NCBI GenBank assembly: GCA_027307335.1
Contig: DAHUXD010000063.1
Span: 1 to 64,000 of the forward strand
DNA from: Acidobacteriota bacterium
Lineage (GTDB): Bacteria > Acidobacteriota > Thermoanaerobaculia > UBA5066 > Gp7-AA6
Length of the DNA: 64,000 nt
Direction: 5' to 3'
Position 1 is the stretch's first letter; each line of letters begins with the position of its first letter. A program made the translations under genes and the position numbers. Of the stretch, positions 1 to 6,945 are shown in pieces. The notes below the pieces were generated by a model. The model was not told the DNA's origin, made no database searches, and saw only the letters and a list, made by a program, of their open reading frames with translations.

Positions 1-1023
1 GAGCGGGGCCGCCGCCAGCAGGGGCGCGGCCGGGCCGCCGCGGACGAGCTGGATCGCGCCGCCGAGACCGAGCGGCACCGCCAGCGCGGCCTGCACGACC
101 GCGAGCGCGCCGATCCGCCACCGCCGCACGAGCGCGCCGACGAGAACGCTCCCGCACCAGAGCACGGGCATGCCGAGCGCGAGCGCGAACGCGACGAGTC
201 GATCCGGGGCCGGGCCGGCGATCGCGGACGACGTCGCCCAGAGCGAGAGCGCCGCCGCGAAGACGGTCGGCGTCCACGGCAGCGCGCGCCAGCTCCAGTG
301 CTCGGTGGCCATCCAGAACGTCGCGGTCGCCAGGGCGAGCAGGACGAGACCGGCGGGCGCGGGAGCCTGCCCCTTCAGCGCGATGTACGCGGCCGTTCCG
401 CAGGCGGCGAGCGTCGCGGTCCACGCGACGGCGGGGACGTCGCGCTTCCGGCACATGCCGAGGATGAGCGCCGTCGCGGCGGCGAGCACCGCGACCCCCT
501 GCACGGGCGTGAAGATGCCGAAGCGCGTCGTCGTCTCCGCCACGATCGCGTTCACCACGAACGTGCCCGTCGAACCCAGGAAGTCGGCGGTCCGGCGATT
601 CCCACGGACGGCCGCGCGGTCGGCGACGACGATCACCGCGAGCGCATAGAGGAGCCCGAGCGCGACGCCCGCCAGGGTGACCTGCGTCCCGTTGCTGCTG
701 GTGATCGCGCGGACGAGGAAGGCGCCGGCGAGCACCAGAACGCTCCAGCCGATCTGCGCGAGCACGTCGACGGCCATGGCGCCGTAGCCCTCCCGCGGCG
801 CCGGAAGGAGGTCCGGCGTCGCAGAGGAGGACGCGGCGGAGAGGACGGGCGTCGGCGGAACCGAAGCCGGGCCCGGTCGAACGGGCTCGGGACCGATCGG
901 GGGCTCGTCGGCCGCGGAGAGGGGGGCGGCGTCGAGCAGCGCCTCTTCGAGCCGGCGGACCCGGCGTTCGAGCGCGTCGAGGCGATCCTCGCGCGACGGC
1001 TCCTCGGAAAAGGGTCCCGTCAC
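1..1023 (-). CDS. Multi-pass membrane protein, DUF2339-like (partial, runs off the left edge)
   Basis: Only the N-terminal 341 codons are present; the frame is open to base 1. I choose the GTG at 1023-1021, which has GGACGAAA just upstream. The protein begins with a hydrophilic stretch containing a charged helical segment (DRLDALERRVRRLEEALLDA), then a Pro/Ala/Ser-rich linker. From about residue 85 it is a nearly continuous series of hydrophobic segments, starting with AQIGWSVLVLAGAFLVRAI. A short coiled-coil head followed by many membrane helices resembles the DUF2339 family; the function of that family is not known to me. It is transcribed away from the APC permease gene, and the shared 156-bp gap holds an inverted repeat and a copy of a repeated element. 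Family assignment is tentative; coding status is well supported. Confidence 0.65.
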   Translation of the reverse strand, partial: MTGPFSEEPSREDRLDALERRVRRLEEALLDAAPLSAADEPPIGPEPVRPGPASVPPTPVLSAASSSATPDLLPAPREGYGAMAVDVLAQIGWSVLVLAGAFLVRAITSSNGTQVTLAGVALGLLYALAVIVVADRAAVRGNRRTADFLGSTGTFVVNAIVAETTTRFGIFTPVQGVAVLAAATALILGMCRKRDVPAVAWTATLAACGTAAYIALKGQAPAPAGLVLLALATATFWMATEHWSWRALPWTPTVFAAALSLWATSSAIAGPAPDRLVAFALALGMPVLWCGSVLVGALVRRWRIGALAVVQAALAVPLGLGGAIQLVRGGPAAPLLAAAPL

Positions 1024-1060
1024 TTTCGTCCAGCCTGCGCGCCGCCCTCTGGGGCAGGAA

Positions 1061-1074
1061 GATGCAAATGCATC
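1061..1074. promoter_or_regulatory. 14-bp inverted repeat, operator-like (site 1)
   Basis: GATGCAAATGCATC is a perfect 6-bp inverted repeat around an AA centre. It lies in the divergent gap between the partial membrane gene and the APC permease. The identical site (on the opposite strand) occurs at 35890-35903, also in a gap between divergent genes. A/T-rich words this long are rare in such GC-rich DNA, so a shared transcription-factor site is plausible but unproven. Confidence 0.35.
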
Positions 1075-1105
1075 AGACCCCCCGTCCGTCGCGCCGCCGT
1101 AGGAC

Positions 1106-1166
1106 GGGGTCAGGTCTCTCAAAGGTGATCTTGCGGCCGAAGTCGCTCTTCGAGAGACCTGACCCC
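1106..1166. repeat. Palindromic repeat family R1, copy 1
   Basis: Inverted arms GGGGTCAGGTCTCT (1106-1119) and AGAGACCTGACCCC (1153-1166) enclose about 33 bp. Read on the minus strand, the whole element aligns with the copy at 27215-27276, including its interior (GAAGAGCG and AAGATCACCTTTGAGAGACC). It sits immediately upstream of the permease start at 1180. GGTCAGGTCTC palindromes of this kind resemble REP-like elements moved by Y1/REP-associated transposases; no such transposase is in the window. Confidence 0.85.
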
Positions 1167-1179
1167 ATAATGCGCGCCG

Positions 1180-2514
1180 TTGGAGAGCCCGCGCAAACCC
1201 GGTCTCTGGTCGGCGGCCGCGCTCGGCGTGGGCCACACGATCGGTGTCGGCATCTTCTTAACGCCCGCCGAGCTCGTGGCCGCGCTCGCGTCGCCGGCGC
1301 TGACGCTCGGGCTGTGGCTCGCCGGAGGACTCCTCGTGCTCGCCGGCGCGCTGACGTTCGGCGAGCTCGCGGCCCGCTTCCCCGAGTCGGGCGGCCTCTA
1401 CGTCTATCTCCGCGAAACGCTCGGACGCCGCGCGGCCTTCCTCTACGGCTGGCAGGCGCTCCTCGTCATGGATCCGGGGATCGTGGCCGCGCTCGCGGTG
1501 GGGCTCGCGCAGTACGCGGCGATTCTCTGGCCGGTCGCGGCCGGGCGCGAGAAAGCGGTCGCCCTCGCCGCGATCTGGCTGCTCGCGCTCGCGAACATGG
1601 CGGGCCTGCGGCCGAGCGTCGCCATGCAGAACGGGCTCACCGCCGCGAAGCTCCTCGCGCTCGCCGCGATCGTCGCCGGCGCGCTCCGGGGAACCGGCTC
1701 GCTCGACCATTTCGTCCCGTTCCTCGCCCGCCGCCCCGGCGCGCCGCCGCTTCCGCAGGCGATCGGCGTCGGCCTCATCGCGGTCTTCTATTCCTTCGGC
1801 GGTTTCTGGGAGGCGAGCCGGGTCGCGGGAGAGATCCGGGACCCCGCGCGGACGCTCCCCCGCGCCCTGGCCCTCGCGGTGGCAACCGTCACGGTCGCCT
1901 ACGTCGCGGTGACCGCCGCGCTGATCCTCCTCGTCCCGATCGGCGCCGCGACCTCCGCGGCGGACCTCGCGCGCGCCGCCGGATGGGCGCTCCTCGGGCC
2001 CTCGGGACCGGCGGCGCTCGCCGCCGTCGTCTGCGTGTCGGTCGCGGGCAGCGTCCTGGCGCTCCTGTTCATGGCCCCGCGCCTCTACGTCGCGATGGCC
2101 GGGGATGGACTCTTCCCCGCCGGGCTCGCCGTTCGGACGCCGCGCACCGGCGCGCCCGCCCGCGCGACCGCGTTCCTCGCGGCCGTGGCGAGCGCCCTCG
2201 TGCTCCTCGGCAGCTTCAGCCAGATCGTGGCCTACTTTCTCGCGACCGCGATGGCCTTCGTCGGCCTCGCGGCGTTCGGCGTCTTCCGCGCACGAAAGTC
2301 TCGGTCGCCCGCACCGGTCTTTCTCGTCCCGGGCTATCCCGCGACGCCGATCCTCTTTCTCGTCTTCCTCGCCGCCGTCATCGCCTCGATCGCGCTTGCC
2401 CGGCCGCTCCAGGTTCTGGCAGGCTTCGCGCTGGTCCTGCTCGGGCTGCCGGCATACGGTTTCGTCGTGGCGCGCGGCCGGTCCCGCACGGCAACGGAAA
2501 GAGAGGAACCATGA
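1180..2514 (+). CDS. APC-superfamily amino acid permease
   Basis: A 444-residue protein of the amino acid-polyamine-organocation transporter superfamily, with about 12 predicted membrane helices and a short charged tail. The first helix carries the conserved unwound-helix motif GHTIGVGIF at residues 18-26, and ELAARFPESGGLYVYLRE follows helix 2, both typical of the family. I start at the TTG at 1180: an in-frame TAA at 1168-1170 excludes anything upstream, and MESPRKPGLWSAAALGVG fits a family N-terminus. The start lies only 13 bp beyond repeat R1, so the repeat occupies the leader. The stop overlaps the start of the selenoprotein gene (ATGA, 2511-2514), so the two are probably co-translated. 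The substrate cannot be deduced. Confidence 0.88.
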   Translation: MESPRKPGLWSAAALGVGHTIGVGIFLTPAELVAALASPALTLGLWLAGGLLVLAGALTFGELAARFPESGGLYVYLRETLGRRAAFLYGWQALLVMDPGIVAALAVGLAQYAAILWPVAAGREKAVALAAIWLLALANMAGLRPSVAMQNGLTAAKLLALAAIVAGALRGTGSLDHFVPFLARRPGAPPLPQAIGVGLIAVFYSFGGFWEASRVAGEIRDPARTLPRALALAVATVTVAYVAVTAALILLVPIGAATSAADLARAAGWALLGPSGPAALAAVVCVSVAGSVLALLFMAPRLYVAMAGDGLFPAGLAVRTPRTGAPARATAFLAAVASALVLLGSFSQIVAYFLATAMAFVGLAAFGVFRARKSRSPAPVFLVPGYPATPILFLVFLAAVIASIALARPLQVLAGFALVLLGLPAYGFVVARGRSRTATEREEP

Positions 2515-3074
2515 CCTGGATCAAGACGATCGCGCCGTCGGAGGGCGACGCGAATCTCCGCGAGGCGCGCGAGAGCGAACGCGCGCTCTATCCGCCCGAG
2601 TACGCCATCCCGACGGGCCTGACCGACGAGGCCGGCTCGATCGTCGCGTCGCACTCGCTCATCCCCGAGGCGCTCCACCATGCGTTCGCGACCTTTGGCG
2701 CGCTGATGTCCCCGGAGCTTCCCCTGACGCGGCGCCAGCACGAGATGATCACGACCCTCGTCTCGGTGACGAACCGCTGCCACTATTGAATCGAGTCGCA
2801 CGCAGAGTTTCTGCGTCGGGTGACCCTGGACGAGACGCTGGTCGACGCGATCCGCCGTGATTACAGGACGGCCCCCATCGACGAGCGCGACCGCGTCATG
2901 CTCGACTTCGTCGTCGACCTGACCCGGGACGCGACCCGCATCACGCGCGCGCACCACGACCGCCTCCGGGCCGTCGGGTTCGACGACCGCAGCATCCTGC
3001 AGATCACGTTGATCGCGGCCTGGTTCAACTACATCAACCGGGTCGCGGACGCCCTCGGGGTGGGACGGCCGTAA
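2511..3074 (+). CDS. AhpD-like (carboxymuconolactone decarboxylase-fold) selenoprotein, CxxU, TGA read as Sec
   Basis: Reading through TGA 2787-2789 gives one 187-residue protein of the AhpD/CMD peroxidase-related family. The family signature E-x11-C-x2-C-x3-H is present as Glu78, Cys90, residue 93 and His97, and the TGA falls exactly at the second (peroxidatic-type) cysteine, giving C-H-Y-U. The family-like helical sequence continues in the same frame to TAA 3072-3074, including [15 protein letters not shown] and [20 protein letters not shown] hairpin fitting the bacterial SECIS rules starts 10 nt after the TGA. This makes Sec insertion much more likely than a nonsense mutation. AhpD-like selenoproteins have been predicted before in bacteria; the role is presumably thiol/selenol reduction of peroxides or disulfides. 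The start ATG overlaps the permease stop. selA, selB and selC are not in the window, so the machinery must be shown elsewhere. Confidence 0.85.
2790..2824 (+). promoter_or_regulatory. Predicted bacterial SECIS element
   Basis: Directly after the TGA the mRNA can form the stem ACGCAG (2800-2805) / CUGCGU (2811-2816) with apical loop AGUUU. A lower GUC/GAC helix (2795-2797 with 2822-2824) is possible below an internal loop. There are 16 nt from the UGA to the apical loop, and a G is among the first two loop bases. Both agree with the known bacterial SECIS consensus (16-37 nt spacing, G early in the loop). The hairpin lies inside the coding sequence, as bacterial SECIS elements do. Confidence 0.75.
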
Positions 3075-3137
3075 CCTCGGGACGAGCGCGCGGCGCGAAG
3101 CCGCAGCTATGATACGAGGCCTCGATCGGAGGCACCG

Positions 3138-5567
3138 ATGCGCCGTCTTCTGCCTCGTCTCTTCTTCGCCTTCTCGGTCGGCATCGCCGTTGCGGCCTTC
3201 CCCGCGCTGCGCGGCCAGGACGCCCCGGCCGCGCCGTCCGACGAATCCTCCGACGAGGCCTACCAGGGCGACCCGCAGTGGCCGAGGGTGATCGAGGAGG
3301 GCGACACCACCTTCACCGTCTATCAGCCCCAGATCGACAAGTTCGACGCCACCGAGCTCGAGGCGCGCGCCGCCGTCCAGGTCGAGACGAAGGTCGGCGA
3401 CAAGACGCAGACGACGTACGGCGTCATCTGGATCACCGCCCACGCCGAGATCGACAAAGAGAACCGCCAGGTCCAGCTCGACGACATCCAGATCGTGAAG
3501 GCGAACTTCCCGACCGCGGGCGACAAGGCCGACCAGTACCTCGACGTGTTCCGCCGCCGCGCGGAGGGCACGCGCACGGTGTCGCTCGCCCGCATCGAGG
3601 CGAACCTCGCCGTCACGCAGGCCGACAAGAAGGGCGAGGCCGTTCCGGTGAAGAACGACCCGCCGAAGATCTACTACCGCGAGACGCCCGCGCTCCTCGT
3701 CCTGATCGACGGCGATCCGGTGGTCCGGCCGGTCGAGGGCGCCTCGGGAATCGAGCGGGTCATCAACACTCGCGCGCTGATCCTCAAGGCCGGCGGCGCC
3801 TTCTACATGCCGATCGGCGACAGGTGGGTCACGGCCGCGTCCCCGCTCGGCCCCTGGCGCTTCGCCCCGAGCGTGCCCGAGCCCGTGCAGGGAATCCGGG
3901 ACTCGCTCGCCAAGGACGAGAAGCAGACGCAGGTCGACCTGATGCGCGAGACGAGCGACGATGTGCAGGGCGTTCTCGCGGAGGGCCGCGCGCCCGAGGT
4001 CATCGTCTCGACGCAGCCGGCCGAGCTCCTCGCGACGCAGGGCCAGGCGCAGATGAAGCCCGTCGCGGGCACGCAGCTCCTCTACGTCACGAACACGACC
4101 GGCGACATCCTCTTCGACCTCGACGACCAGTCCTACTACGTCTCGCTGACGGGCCGCTGGTACCGCGGCCGCTCGCTCGAGGGACCGTGGCAATTCGTCG
4201 AGGGCGACAAGCTCCCCGCCGACTTCGCGCAGATCCCCGAGTCCGAGCCGAAGTCGAGCGTCCTCGCGACGGTGCCCGGCACGCCCGCGGCGCAGGAGGC
4301 CGTGATCGCGAACAGCATCCCGCAGACGGCCGAGGTCAACCGCGAGGAGGCGACGTACGAGGCGAAGTACGACGGGGATCCGAGGTTCCAGGACGTGCCC
4401 GACACGCCGATGCAGTACGCGGTCAACTCCCCGACGCCCGTCATCCGTGTCGATCCGACGACGTACTACGCGGTCCAGGGCGGCGTGTGGTTCACCGCGG
4501 CGGCCGCGTTCGGTCCCTGGATCGTCGCGACGTCGGTGCCCCCCGTCATCTACACGATCCCGGTCGCGTGCCCGATCCACTACGCGACCTACGTGCGCAT
4601 CTACCGCTACACGCCGACGACCGTCTGGGTCGGCTACACGCCGGGCTACCTGGGAACCTGCTACTCGCCGTGGGGCACGGTCGTGTACGGAACCGGCTGG
4701 TACTACCGGCCGTGGATCGGCAGCTACTGGTACGGCGCGCCGTGGACCTGGGGATTCGGCGTCGGCTTCTGGTGGAACCCGTGGTCCGGCTGGGGCTGGG
4801 GCTTCGGTTGGGGCGGATACCGTCCGTATTACCGACCGTGGTGGGGGCCCTACTACGGCATGCGCCCGCGCCCTCCAGCGTACCGGTCTCCGTATCCGGG
4901 ACGGCCGACGCCCTACGGCGCGGGCTATCGCGCGCCACGCTACAACTGGAACAACATGAACGTGTACGGACGACCCGGCCAGACGCGCCCCGGCGTTCGC
5001 CCGGCGGTCGTGCGTCCGGCGCCGATGCCCGCGGTCCCGCCGTCGGGGCGCCCTGCGCCCGGCGTTCGGCCCAAGCCCGGGACACGCCCGGCGCCCGGAG
5101 CGCAACCCGTGCCCGGCACGACCGCGCCCGGATCGCGACCAGCGCCAGGGACGACGAATCCGTCCACGCGGCCCGCGCCCGGACCCGCCCCGCGGCCCTC
5201 CCGCCCGGACAACGTGTACGCGGGTCCCGACGGCAACGTGTACCGGCCGAAGCCCGGCAAGCCGGGCACCTGGGAAACGAACGACCGCGGCACATGGAAG
5301 CCGGTCGAGACCACGCGACCCGCACCGTCGCAACCCTCGACGCGCCCCGCGCCGTCACAGCCCTCGACGCGTCCGGCGCCATCGCAGCCGTCGACGCGGC
5401 CTCCGACCGTCGATCCGCGCACGATGAACCAGCTCTCGCGCGATCAGAAGGGAAGGCAGGCGGCCGAGACGCGGATGAACCCGCCGCCCGCGCGCCCGCC
5501 CGCGGCGCCGCAGAGGTCGGCTCCGCCGCGCGCGGCGCCCCCGCCGTCGAACCGGAAGCCGGGCTAG
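3138..5567 (+). CDS. Secreted Trp/Tyr/Gly- and Pro-rich protein
   Basis: 809 residues. A signal peptide is clear (MRRLLPRLFFAFSVGIAVAAF, cleavage near residue 26), and GGAGGC precedes the ATG. Residues about 28-480 are a soluble region containing three GPW motifs (SPLGPWRF, LEGPWQF, AFGPWIV), each following a short beta-rich segment. Residues about 490-600 are extremely rich in Trp, Tyr and Gly. The last 200 residues are a low-complexity Pro/Arg/Ala tail with three tandem TRPAPSQPS units. The composition suggests an extracellular or envelope-associated protein that may adhere to surfaces or to sugars through aromatic residues; that is inference. I know no precise function. The small membrane gene starts 2 bp after the stop, so the two are probably one transcript. 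Confidence 0.85.
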   Translation: MRRLLPRLFFAFSVGIAVAAFPALRGQDAPAAPSDESSDEAYQGDPQWPRVIEEGDTTFTVYQPQIDKFDATELEARAAVQVETKVGDKTQTTYGVIWITAHAEIDKENRQVQLDDIQIVKANFPTAGDKADQYLDVFRRRAEGTRTVSLARIEANLAVTQADKKGEAVPVKNDPPKIYYRETPALLVLIDGDPVVRPVEGASGIERVINTRALILKAGGAFYMPIGDRWVTAASPLGPWRFAPSVPEPVQGIRDSLAKDEKQTQVDLMRETSDDVQGVLAEGRAPEVIVSTQPAELLATQGQAQMKPVAGTQLLYVTNTTGDILFDLDDQSYYVSLTGRWYRGRSLEGPWQFVEGDKLPADFAQIPESEPKSSVLATVPGTPAAQEAVIANSIPQTAEVNREEATYEAKYDGDPRFQDVPDTPMQYAVNSPTPVIRVDPTTYYAVQGGVWFTAAAAFGPWIVATSVPPVIYTIPVACPIHYATYVRIYRYTPTTVWVGYTPGYLGTCYSPWGTVVYGTGWYYRPWIGSYWYGAPWTWGFGVGFWWNPWSGWGWGFGWGGYRPYYRPWWGPYYGMRPRPPAYRSPYPGRPTPYGAGYRAPRYNWNNMNVYGRPGQTRPGVRPAVVRPAPMPAVPPSGRPAPGVRPKPGTRPAPGAQPVPGTTAPGSRPAPGTTNPSTRPAPGPAPRPSRPDNVYAGPDGNVYRPKPGKPGTWETNDRGTWKPVETTRPAPSQPSTRPAPSQPSTRPAPSQPSTRPPTVDPRTMNQLSRDQKGRQAAETRMNPPPARPPAAPQRSAPPRAAPPPSNRKPG

Positions 5568-5569
5568 CG

Positions 5570-5971
5570 GTGGCGCGGAGCTTTCTCCTTCGCCTCGTGG
5601 GCGCGGCCGTCCTCCTGTTCGCGACCTACAACCCGGAGGGCCGCTCGTACTTCCACTGGCTCGCGGCCGACGGCTGGCGGCTGTCGCCGCTGAAGGCGTT
5701 CGCCGGTGTCTGCCTGCTGGTCGGCTGGGTGTTCCTCCTGCGCGCGACCGTCGAGTCGCTCGGCGCGCTCGGCACGCTGCTCGCGGCGGCGTTCTTCGGC
5801 ACGCTGATCTGGGTCGTCGTCTCGTGGGCGCATCTCGAGCCGAAGACGTCGAAGGGCCTGACCTACCTGATCCTGCTCGGCATCGCCGCCGTGCTCTCGA
5901 CGGGCTCCGTTTTTTCGATCTGGCGCCGGCGCATGACCGGCCAGGTCGACGTGGACGATCATCGTCCGTAA
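5570..5971 (+). CDS. Small four-helix membrane protein, DUF6524-like
   Basis: 133 residues starting at the GTG at 5570, right after the stop of the upstream secreted protein. It has four hydrophobic segments: LLRLVGAAVLLFATYNP, LKAFAGVCLLVGWVFLL, LGTLLAAAFFGTLIWVVVSW and LTYLILLGIAAVLSTGSVFS. It ends in a basic/acidic cytoplasmic tail (RRRMTGQVDVDDHRP). The N-terminal LLFATYNPEGRSYFHW pattern recalls the uncharacterised DUF6524 family. No enzymatic motif is visible. The neighbour downstream is mscL, 19 bp away with a good GAGGAGG site. Membrane location is certain; the role is unknown. Confidence 0.75.
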   Translation: MARSFLLRLVGAAVLLFATYNPEGRSYFHWLAADGWRLSPLKAFAGVCLLVGWVFLLRATVESLGALGTLLAAAFFGTLIWVVVSWAHLEPKTSKGLTYLILLGIAAVLSTGSVFSIWRRRMTGQVDVDDHRP

Positions 5972-5990
5972 TTTTTTCGAGGAGGTTGGG

Positions 5991-6356
5991 ATGTTCAAGG
6001 GATTCCGGGACTTCATCGCCCGCGGCAACGTGCTCGAGCTGGCCGTCGCCGTCATCATCGGCGCGGCCTTCTCGGCGATCGTCGACTCGATGGTGAAAGA
6101 CCTGATCACGCCGATCATCGGCATGCTGGGAGGGACACCCGATTTCTCGGGTCTGAAGATCGGCGCGGTGAACATCGGCAATTTCATCAACGCCGTGATC
6201 GCGTTCCTGATCAAGGCCGCGGGCGTCTACTTCCTGATCGTCGTGCCGTTCAACCGATTCGCCAAGAAGCTCGCCGGCGCGCCTCCCCCGCCCGCGCCCC
6301 CGACCCAGTCGGAGGTGTACCTGAAGGAGATCCGCGACGCGCTCGTGAAGCGGTGA
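5991..6356 (+). CDS. mscL: Large-conductance mechanosensitive channel MscL
   Basis: 121 residues, slightly shorter than the usual 130-150. The N-terminus MFKGFRDFIARGNVLELAVAVIIGAAF is the hallmark of MscL: the amphipathic S1 helix followed by TM1 with its gate-lining residues. TM2 is VIAFLIKAAGVYFLIVVPFN, and a charged C-terminal helix (VYLKEIRDALVKR) would form the cytoplasmic bundle. The protein is a homopentameric inner-membrane pore that opens on osmotic downshock. The ribosome-binding site is GAGGAGG, 8 bp before the ATG. The stop codon lies inside a short octamer repeat (6351-6388), so the 3' end borders a slippage-prone tract. Confidence 0.95.
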   Translation: MFKGFRDFIARGNVLELAVAVIIGAAFSAIVDSMVKDLITPIIGMLGGTPDFSGLKIGAVNIGNFINAVIAFLIKAAGVYFLIVVPFNRFAKKLAGAPPPPAPPTQSEVYLKEIRDALVKR

Positions 6357-6388
6357 CGCGGTGATGCGGTGATGCGGTGATGCGGTAG
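6351..6388. repeat. Octamer tandem repeat at the mscL 3' end
   Basis: CGGTGATG is repeated three times (6359-6382), preceded by one variant unit CGGTGACG (6351-6358) and followed by a partial unit CGGTAG. The mscL stop TGA (6354-6356) lies in the first unit, and the next gene starts 6 bp after the array. A gain or loss of units would change the mscL-lipoprotein spacing but not the MscL reading frame. Confidence 0.9.
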
Positions 6389-6393
6389 CTCGC

Positions 6394-6873
6394 TTGCGCC
6401 GCCTCGGAACCGTCCTGCTGCTCGTCGCGGCGCTGCCGGCGTGCACCGGGAACCGGAAGCCTCCGGCGGCCCCGCCAGAGACCCCGCCGGTGTCCGAGGC
6501 GCCGCCCGCGCCGGCGCCGACGGAGCCCGCGGCGCCGGTCCGCGAGACGGCCGTCCTGCGGGGCACCGTCACCTACCGGCAGCGCTCCGCGCTCACGCCG
6601 GAGGCGGAAGTCCAGGTGGAGCTGCGGGAGGCGGCGCGCGCGGGCGCCGAGCCGGTGGTCGTCGCGAAGCGGATCATCGACCGTCCCGGGCAGGTCCCGA
6701 TCGCCTTCGAGCTCCCCTACGACCCCGCCGCGATCGACCCCGCGGCCGACTACACGGTGTCGGCGCGGATCACCGACCGCGGGCAGCTCCAGTTCGTCAC
6801 CGAGACGCCGGTGCCGGTGCTGACGAACGGCGCGGCGACGACGGCGGAGATCGTGGTCGCGCCGGTGCGGTGA
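6394..6873 (+). CDS. YbaY-family lipoprotein
   Basis: 159 residues from the TTG at 6394. The N-terminus RRLGTVLLLVAALPAC is a lipoprotein signal with lipobox LPAC, predicting lipidation at Cys16 or nearby. A Pro/Ala-rich linker (about residues 20-50) precedes a single beta-sandwich domain beginning VLRGTVTYRQRSALTPEAEVQVEL. Features such as IIDRPGQVPIAFELPYDPAAIDP and YTVSARITDRGQLQFVTET are characteristic of the YbaY/YscW-like family, found as envelope lipoproteins of poorly defined function. The only unusual point is the TTG start without a strong ribosome-binding site; the repeat tract lies where one would be expected. Confidence 0.85.
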   Translation: MRRLGTVLLLVAALPACTGNRKPPAAPPETPPVSEAPPAPAPTEPAAPVRETAVLRGTVTYRQRSALTPEAEVQVELREAARAGAEPVVVAKRIIDRPGQVPIAFELPYDPAAIDPAADYTVSARITDRGQLQFVTETPVPVLTNGAATTAEIVVAPVR

Positions 6874-6883
6874 GACTCGGCGC

Positions 6884-6935
6884 GCAGGGGCGGCCCTTGC
6901 GGCCGCCCGCGGGCGGGGACGAGCCCCGCCCCTAC
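6884..6935. repeat. GC-rich palindromic repeat family R2, copy A
   Basis: A 52-bp element made of two hairpin-forming halves (6884-6908, containing GGCGGCCCTTGCGGCCGCC, and 6909-6935, containing GGCGGGGACGAGCCCCGCC). It lies between two convergent genes, where it could also act as a bidirectional terminator. Near-identical copies are at 14143-14194 and, rearranged, at 16727-16783. Confidence 0.9.
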
Positions 6936-6945
6936 GGGTCCGAGG

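Noticed and set aside
2787-2789. TGA as a simple nonsense mutation dividing an AhpD-like pseudogene
   Set aside because: The exact position on the catalytic Cys, the intact downstream frame and the correctly spaced SECIS hairpin make Sec the better explanation, although reads should be checked.
2334-5333. Minus-strand 999-codon frame opposite the selenoprotein and secreted protein
   Set aside because: Low-complexity Arg-rich shadow; the plus strand has a signal peptide and family motifs.
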